Part shown: positions 34,835 through 44,027 of the stretch, piece after piece | How the letters are laid out: each line of letters begins with the position of its first letter | Position numbering within the stretch: the first letter of the stretch is position 1 | From: Methylocapsa sp. D3K7 | Lineage (GTDB): Bacteria; Pseudomonadota; Alphaproteobacteria; Rhizobiales; Beijerinckiaceae | DNA length: 64,000 nucleotides | Reading direction: 5' to 3' | Assembly: GCF_029855125.1 (NCBI RefSeq) | Contig: NZ_CP123229.1 | Span: 3,144,501-3,208,500 of the forward strand | Program-made: the position numbers and the translations under genes | Notes under the pieces: model-generated | What the model saw: the letters and a program-made list of their open reading frames with translations, nothing else | What the model was told of the DNA's origin: nothing | Database searches by the model: none

Positions 34835-35607
34835 CGGACGCATTGCCAACACCCCTGCGAGCCTCTCTGCTCGAAGGGCCAGGCTTCTCGCATGGATTTT
34901 TCACGCGGCGGGGCGGCGTCTCGACCGGCGTTTACGCGTCGCTGAATGGCGGCGTCGGCTCAAAAGACGATCCCAGCGCCGTCGCCGAGAACCGCCACCG
35001 GATGGCCACCTGTCTTAAAATTGCCCCCGCGAATCTGCTCGTGCCTTACCAAATTCATTCGCCCGACGCTCTGGTGGTGACGCAAGCCTTTGCCGAGCGT
35101 CCGCGCTGCGATGCCCTCGTGACCGCGACGCCCGGTCTTGGTCTTGGTGTCACCGGCGCAGATTGCGGCATGATCCTTTTTGCTGACACTGAGGCGCGGG
35201 TGATCGGCGCCGCGCATGCCGGCTGGAAAGGCGCCTTGACCGGCGTTCTCGAAGCGACACTTGCGGCGATGGAAACGCTGGGCGCCCGCCGCGCCGCGAC
35301 GGTGGCGGCGATCGGCCCCACGATCGCCCAGAAAAGCTATGAGGTCGGCGCCGAATTCGCGGAACGTTTCGTCGAGGCGTCGGAAAGCTATGCCGGTTTC
35401 TTCGCGGATTCGCCGAACGACGGGCATTTCCTGTTCGATCTGCCAGGCTTTATCGCGTTGCGCTTGTGGCTAGCGGGCATCGGCTCGTTCGAGGATTTGG
35501 CGCGCGATACCTATGCCGAGCCCGAGACTTTCTATTCCTACCGCCGCTCGGTGCATAAGAACGAACCCGATTACGGCCGCCAGATCGCCGCCATCGCGCT
35601 CGTTTAG
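34831..35607 (+). CDS. pgeF: Peptidoglycan editing factor (multicopper-oxidase-like laccase domain, YfiH)
   Basis: A 258-residue cytoplasmic protein of the YfiH/PgeF family. Conserved metal-site motifs are PYQIHSPDALVV, GVTGADCGMILF and IGAAHAGWKGAL (His, Cys, His), with FYSYRRS near the C-terminus. PgeF hydrolyses wrongly incorporated L-serine from muropeptide precursors; relatives act on purine nucleosides. The ATG overlaps the upstream stop (ATGA). Its stop overlaps the last bases of the convergent Pls-like gene. Confidence 0.92.
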   Translation: MTDALPTPLRASLLEGPGFSHGFFTRRGGVSTGVYASLNGGVGSKDDPSAVAENRHRMATCLKIAPANLLVPYQIHSPDALVVTQAFAERPRCDALVTATPGLGLGVTGADCGMILFADTEARVIGAAHAGWKGALTGVLEATLAAMETLGARRAATVAAIGPTIAQKSYEVGAEFAERFVEASESYAGFFADSPNDGHFLFDLPGFIALRLWLAGIGSFEDLARDTYAEPETFYSYRRSVHKNEPDYGRQIAAIALV

Positions 35608-38600
35608 GCGGCTGCCTTAGCCAGGACCGTCGTGTCCATCGATGCCTTCGGCTCGGCGGGCGCCCCTTCCCAGGCCGTGTTGCTGGGAATTTGCTCGCCC
35701 TTCATGACAAGAGTGAGCGGCCCCAGCCGGGCATAATCGGACACAAGCGTATCGTAAAGAACGGTGGAGCCCGCGCCGACGGTGACGCCGTTGCCGACGA
35801 ACACCTTGCCGACTTTCATCACGCGATCCTCGTAAAGATGCGTTTGCAGCGCGCTCAGCGTGTTCAAGGCGGCGTAATCGCCGACGCTCACGCAGTCGAA
35901 TTCGGTGATGTCGGTCATGTCCATAAACACGCCGCGTCCAAACTTCGTGCCGAACAGGCGCATGAGCCAAGGCAGGAACGGCGTGCCGCGCAAATGATCG
36001 AGCAAAACCTTCCCCGCCAAGCCCCAATAGATCACCGCCACCGCCTCGGTCCGCATCGCCCACCAGGACCACATGGGTTTCATCATCGGCTCGTAACGGC
36101 CCATGGTGATCCATTTTATCGCGACGACGATGAGCGTCATGGCGAGGCAAATGGCAACGGACGCAAATGTGAACTGCCACGCGACCTTGAAATATTCACC
36201 GTTGAGCACGGCCGTGCTGAACCATTCCACCGCCCAGGTGCCGAAGGTGATGAACAACATGGTCGGCATGGAAATCGTGACGGCCTCGAAACAGGCGCGG
36301 GCAAATTTTTTCCAGGGCGGCGCTTCATAGGTCCAATTCGTGCCGCCGCCATCGAATGTCTGGCGGACCGGAAGCTTGATGGGTGGCGATCCGAACCAGG
36401 TGTCGCCCGAATGCATCAGATGGTTCGCCGGCGGTTTCGACTTGATGCCGATGAGTGCGTCACTAGGAATTTCCGCCCCAGCCGGCACCACGGCGCTGTT
36501 GCCGACGAACACGCGCGGGCCTGTCTTGACGCGTTTCAAATACATCCAGCCGTTGCGGATCTCTTCGTCGCCGAGGATGACTTCATCGGCGATGAAGCAT
36601 TTCTCACCGATCTCGACGAGATCGTAGCGGCCGGAAAGATTCGTCGAGATTTCGGCGTCCTTGCCGATTTTGGCGCCCATCAGCCGGTACCAGGTGCGCA
36701 TATAGATCGTCGCGAACAAGGACGACAAGGTCTCGAGCGTCACCTCGGTCGCGAGCGCCACCGCCCATTTGCGGAAATAGAACCAGGAGTGCACCGAATA
36801 GGTCCCCTCGCGCACCCGTGGCAGGATGATCCAACGGCAGGCCGCGATAAAGCCGACGGTGACGAGCACCATGACAAAGGCGGTCGGCCACGCCATTATG
36901 GGGATCGACATCATATAGATGGTGCGATCGAAATCAGCCGTGCCGATCAAATCGTCGATCCGGTCAAACACCCAAAAGGCCGGGAAAATCGGCAACAGGC
37001 CAAGCGGGGGGATGGCGAGAATAAGAGCCGTGTACATGACCGTCATGAGGACGCGATGCGCGGGGGAAGCTTTGGACGGCGCGTCCAATGCGGCGCGGTC
37101 CACCAGGCCGGTCTTGCGCGCTGGCGAGCCATCCCAAATTTCCCAGGCTCCGGCGCGCCCGCCCGAGCCGAGCGCGGTCAAATCCCCGAGTTCGGCGCCC
37201 TCGCCGATGACCGTGTTTTCCTCGATGACGCAGGACGAGCCAATATAGGCCTGCGCTCCGATGTCGATGGTGCCGATGATGAGTTCGTTTCCCTCGACCC
37301 GGGCATTGGCGAAATTGGCGTTCGCGCCGACGCTCGTTCCCGAACCGATCGAAATCAAATCGACGGCGCCCGGTTCGACCTCACCCAGCAGCACATCCGT
37401 GCCGATCTTCGCACCAAGCGCCCGGAGATAGAGGCGCATGATTGGCGAGCCCTGGAACCATTTGATATGAACGAGACCAAGGAATCGCTTCACCAGCCAC
37501 CAGCGGAAATAATAGACGCCCCACAAGGGATAGCGCCCTGGCTTGAATCTGCCGATCACCAGCCATTTCGCGGCGATGACGATCGCCACCGTCGCGATGT
37601 TGATGCACATATAGACGCCGATGAGCGAAATCGCTTCCTCGGCGAAGCTCGCATCGGCGCTGGTCAGCAGCATATAGCTCACGAAAACGCCGAGCCATTG
37701 CGCGGTCACCAGCGCGAGGATAACCGGGAGCGCCACAGCCTGCGCGCAGCCACAGAGAAAACGGCGCAACAGCGGCGGAGGCTCAAAGGAGAGATCTTCG
37801 GGAGCTGTGCCACGGCCCCATTTTTTTTCAAGAAGCTCGGCCAATGTGCGGAGCGAACGTGCCGTATAGACGTCCTGCAAGGTGATCTTTGCCAGCGCGG
37901 GCGTTTCGCGGACAACCGAGATGAAACGCGCGGCGAGCAAGGAATGGCCGCCGAGATCGGTGAAGAAATCGGCATCGAAAGGGATCGCTTGCGGCGGCAG
38001 CACGCGTTTGGCGGCGTCGAGAAGTTTCGCCTCCATGTCGTTGCGCGGCTCTTCCTGCGCCTCGGTTATATCCGTGGCGGCAAGCTCGATCAGCTTTAGA
38101 CTCTTCCTGTCGATCTTGCCGGACGATAGTTTCGGCAGGCTTCTGACTTGCTCGAATCTTGCCGGCACCATATAGGCGGGCAGACGTTGCCGCAGTTCAT
38201 TGCGCAGAACTTTTGAATCGAGTTCGACATCGAAGCCTGGCACAACGAAGGCGACCAGCTGCTCGATGTCGTTGTCGCTGCGCAAGACGACGGCGGCTTG
38301 CGCAACCCCGCAAACATCACCGAGCTTGCTTTCGATCTCGCCCAGTTCGACGCGGAACCCACGCACCTTCACCTGGTCGTCGATTCGGCCGCGAAAGCCG
38401 ATGTCGCCGTTCGCTTCGATTTTGACCGCGTCGCCGGACCGGTACAAAAAAGGGTCCGCCGGCTCTGCCCCAAAGGAATTGGTGTCGAAAGAATATGGGT
38501 TGAATGGATTTGCGATAAATTTTTCGCGGGTTAGCCGTTCGCGGCGCAAATAGCCCTTTGCCACACCGGGTCCGCCGATGAGCAGCTCGCCTTCGACGCC

Positions 38601-39704
38601 GGGGGGGAGCAATTCGAGATTTTCGCCTGCGACATAGCAAGTGTAATTCGGAATCGGCCGCCCGATGGTGACGGGTGTCCCCGGTCTGACCTCCGCAACT
38701 GTTGCGACGACCGTCGTTTCTGTGGGTCCATAGGAATTGAAGATTTTGCGGCCAGGCCGGCACCATCTCGCCGCGATCGAAGGCGGGCAAGCCTCACCGC
38801 CAAGGATGATGAGCCGCAAACTCGCGACGTCGCGTGGCAGCAGCGAAAGCAAGGTCGGTACGGTGTCGAGCACGCTGACCTTGTGTGCTTCGAGGAGGTC
38901 AGGCAGCTTGTCGGCTTCGCCCAGCATCTCGGCGCTTGCCACGAAGAGCGTGGCGCCCACGAGATAGGGAATCCAGATTTCCTCCATCGAAAGATCGAAG
39001 GCGACCGATGCTCCCTGGAAGACGACATCGCTGTCCTGGACGCCATAGACCTCATTGGCGGAACGCAGATAATGGCAAATATTGCGCCCCGAGATCACGA
39101 TTCCCTTCGGGGTGCCGGTCGAGCCGGATGTGTAAATGAGATAGGCTGGGTCGTCCGGGCGGGCGCCAAGCGCGCGCGCGTCGACCTTCGTTGTGTCAAA
39201 AGCGTCAACAGGCTCGGCCAAGAGCCCGGCATAGGTCCAAGCCGGGCAGGGCGCGGTGAGCATCGCCGCGAAAGCGGAACTGGTCAAAACGCCCCAGGCT
39301 TCGGCGTCCGAAAGGCAAATGGCGACCCGTTCGGACGGAGCATCCGCGTCGAAGGGAAGCCAGGCGGCGCCCGTCTTGGCAACGGCGATCTGAGCGATCA
39401 GAAGCTCGTGGCCGCGCGGCATCCAGAGCCCGACAATCCTGCCCGGGTGAACCCCTTTTTGCACAAGACGGCGCGCGAGATTCTCCGCTCTCGCGTCGAT
39501 CTCGGCATAGGTCAGCCTGCCTTCCGCTGTGATCATGGCGGCGGCGGCGGGGCGGCTTGCAACCGTGGCGGCGAAGATTTCGCAAAGCAGTTCGTCGCGG
39601 ATCAAATCGGGCCGGGCGGGGCCAAGCAAAATTCCGCCCAGGGGGTGCGCCGAATGGGCGTCATCCTCCAGGGACACTTGGGCGGTCGCCAAACTGTGCA
39701 GCAT
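35604..39704 (-). CDS. Single-module non-ribosomal peptide synthetase of the Pls/PosA type (A-T-membrane/LbH)
   Basis: A 1366-residue multidomain protein. Adenylation domain (about 40-540): IYTSGSTGTPKGIVISG, AFDLSMEEIW, NSYGPTETT, YRSGDAVK and SSGKIDRKSL. Thiolation domain (about 560-640): FFTDLGGHSLLAARF, with Ser588 as phosphopantetheine site. The remaining 700 residues repeat three times a pair of membrane helices followed by a left-handed beta-helix (hexapeptide) domain, the layout of epsilon-poly-lysine synthetase. By-eye alignment gives the pocket code D-L-E-D-I-G-S-V-V-K, similar to codes for basic amino acids. It likely makes and handles a homopolymer or amino-acyl product at the membrane. 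No thioesterase, condensation domain or tailoring gene is adjacent. Confidence 0.88.
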   Translation of the reverse strand: MLHSLATAQVSLEDDAHSAHPLGGILLGPARPDLIRDELLCEIFAATVASRPAAAAMITAEGRLTYAEIDARAENLARRLVQKGVHPGRIVGLWMPRGHELLIAQIAVAKTGAAWLPFDADAPSERVAICLSDAEAWGVLTSSAFAAMLTAPCPAWTYAGLLAEPVDAFDTTKVDARALGARPDDPAYLIYTSGSTGTPKGIVISGRNICHYLRSANEVYGVQDSDVVFQGASVAFDLSMEEIWIPYLVGATLFVASAEMLGEADKLPDLLEAHKVSVLDTVPTLLSLLPRDVASLRLIILGGEACPPSIAARWCRPGRKIFNSYGPTETTVVATVAEVRPGTPVTIGRPIPNYTCYVAGENLELLPPGVEGELLIGGPGVAKGYLRRERLTREKFIANPFNPYSFDTNSFGAEPADPFLYRSGDAVKIEANGDIGFRGRIDDQVKVRGFRVELGEIESKLGDVCGVAQAAVVLRSDNDIEQLVAFVVPGFDVELDSKVLRNELRQRLPAYMVPARFEQVRSLPKLSSGKIDRKSLKLIELAATDITEAQEEPRNDMEAKLLDAAKRVLPPQAIPFDADFFTDLGGHSLLAARFISVVRETPALAKITLQDVYTARSLRTLAELLEKKWGRGTAPEDLSFEPPPLLRRFLCGCAQAVALPVILALVTAQWLGVFVSYMLLTSADASFAEEAISLIGVYMCINIATVAIVIAAKWLVIGRFKPGRYPLWGVYYFRWWLVKRFLGLVHIKWFQGSPIMRLYLRALGAKIGTDVLLGEVEPGAVDLISIGSGTSVGANANFANARVEGNELIIGTIDIGAQAYIGSSCVIEENTVIGEGAELGDLTALGSGGRAGAWEIWDGSPARKTGLVDRAALDAPSKASPAHRVLMTVMYTALILAIPPLGLLPIFPAFWVFDRIDDLIGTADFDRTIYMMSIPIMAWPTAFVMVLVTVGFIAACRWIILPRVREGTYSVHSWFYFRKWAVALATEVTLETLSSLFATIYMRTWYRLMGAKIGKDAEISTNLSGRYDLVEIGEKCFIADEVILGDEEIRNGWMYLKRVKTGPRVFVGNSAVVPAGAEIPSDALIGIKSKPPANHLMHSGDTWFGSPPIKLPVRQTFDGGGTNWTYEAPPWKKFARACFEAVTISMPTMLFITFGTWAVEWFSTAVLNGEYFKVAWQFTFASVAICLAMTLIVVAIKWITMGRYEPMMKPMWSWWAMRTEAVAVIYWGLAGKVLLDHLRGTPFLPWLMRLFGTKFGRGVFMDMTDITEFDCVSVGDYAALNTLSALQTHLYEDRVMKVGKVFVGNGVTVGAGSTVLYDTLVSDYARLGPLTLVMKGEQIPSNTAWEGAPAEPKASMDTTVLAKAAA

Positions 39705-40082
39705 AAAGGGATCCTGTTCGAACCAGCGCCCTTAGCTTATGCGCCAATTGTGGACATCAATGCGGCGGGATCTGGCCTCGCCAGCGTTAATATGGGGCGG
39801 CAGCGCGGGATCGCTTCCGCAGGATAGTCTTGGGGGCACGCCGGGGCTTGCGATCGTTTTGGATTTATCATGGGGTGATCAATCGATTCTTAACGACAAT
39901 TTATCGCATCTTGCAGCCTGGGCTTTTGTGCCCTCTGGCACACTATGAAAATAATACTATTTATATAGACTTACGGTATATTTCGTTTTTGGTCTATTTT
40001 GTCAATTGGGTAGCGCGCCATAGCGAACCGATGCCATTTGCCGCTTATTTAAGCTTAGCAAGCTGAATACACCGTGAACGCG
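39705..40082. other. AT-rich intergenic region upstream of the Pls-like gene
   Basis: About 380 bases without a supported gene. Bases 39880-40060 are markedly AT-rich, with runs such as AATAATACTATTTATATAG. It contains the promoter of the minus-strand synthetase gene and the 3' side of fabI. Short plus-strand frames here lack family similarity. No terminator for fabI is recognised. Confidence 0.45.
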
Positions 40083-40931
40083 TTAATCCTTGCCCACGAC
40101 CGAAATATCGGGAGCTGCGGGATTTTTCATGCCGACGATATGATAGCCGGAGTCGACATGCAGGATTTCGCCGGTGATGCCGCGCGCCATGGGCGAGAGC
40201 AGAAAAGCCGCGCTTTCGCCGACCTCCTCGATGCTGACCGTGCGGCGCAAGGGAGCGTTGTACTCGTTCCACTTGAGGATATAGCGGAAGTCTCCGATGC
40301 CCGAGGCCGCCAAGGTCTTGATAGGGCCGGCCGAGATGGCGTTGACCCTGATGTTCCGCTCGCCAAGATCGGCGGCGAGATAACGCACGCTCGATTCAAG
40401 AGCCGCCTTGGCGACCCCCATGACGTTGTAATGCGGCATCCATTTTTCCGCCCCGTAATAGGTCAGGGTCAACATGGCACCGCCGTTGTGCATCAGTTTT
40501 TCGGCGCGCTGGGCCACCGCGGTAAAAGAATAGCACGAGACTAAAAGAGAGTTCGTGAAGTTGTCCGCGGTGGTATCGATGTATCGGCCTGTCAGCTGAT
40601 CCTTGTCGGAAAAAGCGACGCAATGCACGACGAAGTCGAGATTTCCCCAACTCCGCGCGATTTCTTCAAAGACCGCATCCAACGACGAGGGGTCGGTGAC
40701 ATCGCAATCGCCGAGGACTTTCGCGCCGATTTCCTGCGCCAGCGGCCGCACCCGCTTTTCCAGTGATTCGCCTTGGAAGGTAAAGGCGAGTTCGGCGCCC
40801 GCGTCATGCGCGGCCTTGGCAATGCCCCAGGCGATCGACCGGCTGTTGGCGATCCCAAGAATCAAGCCGCGTTTGCCGGCAAGAATTCCCGAGGTATGCA
40901 CTCCGTTTGCGGAGATTTCCAGTTTCGTCAT
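40083..40931 (-). CDS. fabI: Enoyl-[acyl-carrier-protein] reductase (NADH), FabI type
   Basis: A 282-residue SDR-fold enzyme performing the last step of each fatty-acid elongation round. The N-terminus has LILGIANSRSIAWGIAKA, the altered glycine-rich loop of FabI; the catalytic Tyr-x6-Lys is in TYYGAEKWMPHYNVMGVAK, and the C-terminal region has VDSGYHIVGM. Length is typical. The first 12 residues before the domain are a short extension. It is divergent from the second sigma-factor gene. Confidence 0.95.
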   Translation of the reverse strand: MTKLEISANGVHTSGILAGKRGLILGIANSRSIAWGIAKAAHDAGAELAFTFQGESLEKRVRPLAQEIGAKVLGDCDVTDPSSLDAVFEEIARSWGNLDFVVHCVAFSDKDQLTGRYIDTTADNFTNSLLVSCYSFTAVAQRAEKLMHNGGAMLTLTYYGAEKWMPHYNVMGVAKAALESSVRYLAADLGERNIRVNAISAGPIKTLAASGIGDFRYILKWNEYNAPLRRTVSIEEVGESAAFLLSPMARGITGEILHVDSGYHIVGMKNPAAPDISVVGKD

Positions 40932-41211
40932 GCTCGATCCGGACCAAAGAGAAAAATGAGAAAAGCAACTTTACGAACGGCGCCGCGTTTAAAGGCTGCG
41001 GAGGTTTAACGCAAGATTGCACGGACAGGAACCAGGAAGCGGGTTTGTGCACCACCTATACCCGAGGGGATACGGAAAAGCCGCTGACTTTTCGCGTACA
41101 TTGTTGCACAGTTGTGATATTCTATGAGCGTTTCGCGGGGAGCCAGCAAGACAATAGTCAGGGTACGGATAAGCGGCTGGTACAGCCAATAAAAACAACG
41201 CTTTCGGGAGA

Positions 41212-41772
41212 ATGAAGGTGTCGTTGCGGGACGATTTGAACGTATGCGCGCCGCGGCTCCGCCGGTTTGCCCGCGCGCTCGTTGGTGGCCATCCGGCACC
41301 AAATAAAACCGCGGACGGTCTCGTCCAGGACATTCTGCTTCAGACCTTGCAGCAAGGCGCCTCCCTCCGCCTGAACGGGCCCGATCTTCAGATTCATCTT
41401 TACGTCCTGCTCACCGGTCAGCTCCACAAGCTGCTGGCAAAGGGGAGGCTGGCGGATGTGGCGCACACGGAGACGGAAAGCTTCGGCTCGGGCGGAGCTG
41501 GCGCCTCCGGCTTATCCCGGCGCTTTGAATCCAGCTCCGGTCAGTTTGCCCATTGGCTTTTGGATCTTCCGCTAGATGAGCGGGAGGCCTTGCTGCTCGT
41601 CGCACTGGAAGGGTTCAGCTATGCGCAGGCGGCGCGCATCCTGCAAATTTCGCGGACGGTGTTTGTCGCGCGGCTGGCTCGGGCGCGGGCCGTGCTGGGC
41701 GATATTCCGGACGTCCATTTTGTTCCGCACCTCGAAAAGCCGCTCCCCGTCTATCTGCGCCTGGTCAAATAG
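41212..41772 (+). CDS. ECF-like sigma factor paired with an anti-sigma factor
   Basis: A 186-residue protein. Region 4 is recognisable: LPLDEREALLLVALEGFSYAQAARILQISRTVFVARLARAR gives the sigma-4 helix-turn-helix (position about 118-160). Region 2 (LRRFARALVGG, ADGLVQDILLQTLQQ) is short and divergent, as in several alphaproteobacterial ECF groups. The downstream gene, three bases after the stop, encodes a membrane anti-sigma factor, which supports the call. The ATG at 41212 sits close to GGGAGA; a GTG at 41218 is also possible. The stimulus is unknown. Confidence 0.78.
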   Translation: MKVSLRDDLNVCAPRLRRFARALVGGHPAPNKTADGLVQDILLQTLQQGASLRLNGPDLQIHLYVLLTGQLHKLLAKGRLADVAHTETESFGSGGAGASGLSRRFESSSGQFAHWLLDLPLDEREALLLVALEGFSYAQAARILQISRTVFVARLARARAVLGDIPDVHFVPHLEKPLPVYLRLVK

Positions 41773-41775
41773 GCC

Positions 41776-42600
41776 ATGCGCACGCGCGGCGCCGACCCCC
41801 CGGTGAGCGAAGCCGAGCTGCATGGTTTTGTCGATGGCGGCTTGGAGCACGGCCGCCGCGCCGCGGTTTCGGCGTTTCTGGCCGCCTCGCCGGCGGATGC
41901 GGCGCGCGTCGACACATGGCGGCGGCAGAACGAAGCGATTCGGGCCGCTTTCGCTCCGGTCCCGGCGCCGCCCTTGCCTTGGTCTTGGTCGCAGTCTCAG
42001 ACACGCGGGGCTGGCGGACTGGCGGAGCGGATTTGCCCGGCGAGCGGTATTTCATGGCGCGAGCGGTGGTCCGGCCGCCTCATCGGGCTTGCCTTCGCGG
42101 GCGGCGTGCTGCTGACGGCCTGCGCGGATTATTTCACCAATCATGCCGGCCCCGTGGACCCCGATGCCCCCCTGGCGGCGGGCACGAGCGAAGCCTTCAC
42201 GGCGCAAGCCTTGTCGGCGCTGAAAGCCTTCGGACCGCCGCCCGCCACGCAGCGGCTTTCGCCAGGCGGCGCGCAACCCGTCGCGGCGCCAATTTTGCCG
42301 GCGCTTCCGGCCGCGGGCCAAACCCTTGCCGCGGTGCGCACGATGCCCGGCGAACAGGGCCAAATGCTCTGCATGTTTTACACCCGCAAGGCCTATGGAA
42401 CGATCACGCTTTGCGCCGAGAAGACCCCTGGCCCAATCGCGGCCGCCCCGCGAGTCTCTGGAGACTATCCATCGGCCGCGATCACCTGGCGTCAATCGGG
42501 CGCCAATTACGCGCTCGCGGGCGCGATCAGCGAGGCGGAACTTCGCGCCTTGGCGGATGCGGTGCGCGTCCAAGTGGATGCCTTCGACGGCAAGGAATGA
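41776..42600 (+). CDS. Transmembrane anti-sigma factor
   Basis: A 274-residue protein. The N-terminal cytoplasmic segment (VSEAELHGFVDGGLEHGRR and a following ADAARVDTWRRQNEAIRAAF) is typical of RsiW-like anti-sigma domains but lacks the zinc-binding HxxxCxxC motif. One membrane helix (IGLAFAGGVLLTACADYF) lies near residue 105. The periplasmic part contains GQMLCMFYTRKAYGTITLC, with two cysteines that could form a disulfide, and ends in a sensory-looking domain. It is co-transcribed with the sigma gene. Confidence 0.8.
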   Translation: MRTRGADPPVSEAELHGFVDGGLEHGRRAAVSAFLAASPADAARVDTWRRQNEAIRAAFAPVPAPPLPWSWSQSQTRGAGGLAERICPASGISWRERWSGRLIGLAFAGGVLLTACADYFTNHAGPVDPDAPLAAGTSEAFTAQALSALKAFGPPPATQRLSPGGAQPVAAPILPALPAAGQTLAAVRTMPGEQGQMLCMFYTRKAYGTITLCAEKTPGPIAAAPRVSGDYPSAAITWRQSGANYALAGAISEAELRALADAVRVQVDAFDGKE

Positions 42601-42626
42601 GGCTGACTTTGTCCGATTTTCGCGCC

Positions 42627-42670
42627 CAATCGTACCAAATCGTTTCACGTGAAACGTTTTGGTACGATTG
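42627..42670. repeat. 44-bp near-perfect palindrome with parS-like core (copy 2)
   Basis: The halves match at 21 of 22 positions around a centre between 42648 and 42649. The core is CGTTTCACGTGAAACG, keeping the 14-base parS-like centre. It matches copy 1 (5777-5820) at 41 of 44 positions. Like copy 1, it lies just after a stop codon (anti-sigma gene, 26 bases upstream). Confidence 0.75.
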
Positions 42671-43008
42671 ACAGTCAAAGACGATGGCACGCGCCGGACG
42701 TCGGGCGGCTTTGCAGAACGTAAGATCGCGCCGACATTTGGTCTTTTGCGCGAGAAAGCGCGTGGCGCCGCGAACGGCTGGCATTTGATTTGCCCATGAT
42801 CACCGTCACGCCAGTCGCTAGCCCGGAGCTGGGAAGGTCGCGTCCGCCTGTTCCTCAAGGCGGAACCACTCAGATATGTCTTATGAGGAATTGGCGAAGC
42901 GCTGGATCTCATCAGTTTAATGAAAACGCCGCGCCGCTTACCGACAAATTGGCTAAGGGCACGTTTGCGGCCACAATCCGCCTAGCGTGTCTCGCCGCTC
43001 GAAGACCT
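42671..43008. other. Intergenic region downstream of the palindrome
   Basis: About 340 bases between the palindrome and the end of the low-GC gene. No gene is supported; a plus-strand frame at 42790-43053 overlaps the end of the minus-strand gene and has no recognisable family. Base composition falls towards the low-GC gene near 42950. Confidence 0.45.
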
Positions 43009-43923
43009 TTAAGTGCCATCTATCTCACTAGGAAGATCGATGACTTGATGTAAGTTCGTCACGCGGTAAGCCACTGGACGACCGCCAATGGTTTCCACGT
43101 TTATATCAACGATAAATCCCTTCTTAAAAAGGTTATCATCGGCCTCTCGTATTTCATGCTTAATCCTCTGTTCAGCTAAATCGGAGGCGTAAACGAGCGG
43201 CAAATCCCTGTCAGACAATTGTTCAATCTTAAGCCGCTCACTCGTTCTTCTGCCAATCGGTGAATCCCTAGTATTGGCCTGCTTGAAAATTCCTAGAACA
43301 CGCGAATAATCGGCGTTATTTCGTTGTTCTAACTGCCGTTGATGTTCCTCAATCTGGGTGACTGCGCGCCTGGCCTCTGTGCTGTCGAATGTCACGGCAA
43401 CTCTCGTTTTTATTTTGCCACCTTCAAACACAGCAGATGCGATTGATGCCTTTCCCTTTGGATCATTAGCGATGGCAGCAACTGCTCCCATGAAATCCTT
43501 TAAATCTGATCTCGTTGCATTATCTACTTTCCTACCACTGACATATGCTTCGATCTTCTCTCCGAAATTACGCACAAATTCATTGATTGCATTGATGTGT
43601 TCAATATGAGCGAGAATTTCTCCGCTAAGCATGAATGGAACAAACGGTAGCAACACGGCGATAACAGAACCGTGCCTCACTGATTTCACAAAAATTTGGG
43701 CTTCCTGGGCAAGCGCAGGGTAGCTCTCCTTGATAAATTTATCGTATTGTGAAGTTATCGAAATAAATTCAGAGACAAAATCACCAATCTGAATTGGGTT
43801 CTTCGTCTGCAATTTCAGAACAATATATGGGTGCCCACCGTTCATATAAGAATTATATGCACGCAAATACGAGTTGTCATCATCTCTCACAATTGTGCGC
43901 ACTGCGCAGCCACATTCACTCAC
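43009..43923 (-). CDS. Protein of unknown function, visibly lower GC than its neighbours
   Basis: A 304-residue protein of unrecognised family. Features: a helical N-terminal half with VKSVRHGSVIAVLLPFVPFM (one possible membrane or buried segment near residue 85-100), HINAINEFVRNFGEKIEAY, then a beta-rich part with GGKIKTRVAVTFD. A Gln/Arg-rich helix (EEHQRQLEQRNNADYSRVL) follows, and the end is VAYRVTNLHQVIDLPSE. No signal peptide. Codon use is A/T-rich and unlike the adjacent operons, suggesting horizontal acquisition. No mobile element or partner gene is visible. Confidence 0.7.
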   Translation of the reverse strand: MSECGCAVRTIVRDDDNSYLRAYNSYMNGGHPYIVLKLQTKNPIQIGDFVSEFISITSQYDKFIKESYPALAQEAQIFVKSVRHGSVIAVLLPFVPFMLSGEILAHIEHINAINEFVRNFGEKIEAYVSGRKVDNATRSDLKDFMGAVAAIANDPKGKASIASAVFEGGKIKTRVAVTFDSTEARRAVTQIEEHQRQLEQRNNADYSRVLGIFKQANTRDSPIGRRTSERLKIEQLSDRDLPLVYASDLAEQRIKHEIREADDNLFKKGFIVDINVETIGGRPVAYRVTNLHQVIDLPSEIDGT

Positions 43924-44027
43924 TAACTCCTTTCGGAATCGGATGGGGTGGCGATAGTGAAATAGCTTGTGGCGTTTGCGATCTAATACTGCCTGCAGTC
44001 CGCGTGCCTTTGCCGTGTCGGCCAGGC

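Noticed and set aside
35691..38099. 802-residue plus-strand frame
   Set aside because: Antisense to the Pls-like synthetase; its composition is a mirror of the GC-rich codon pattern and it has no family features.
41027..41060. GGAAC before the second sigma gene as an EcfG-type promoter
   Set aside because: No CGTT or TCTAA box occurs at the right distance.
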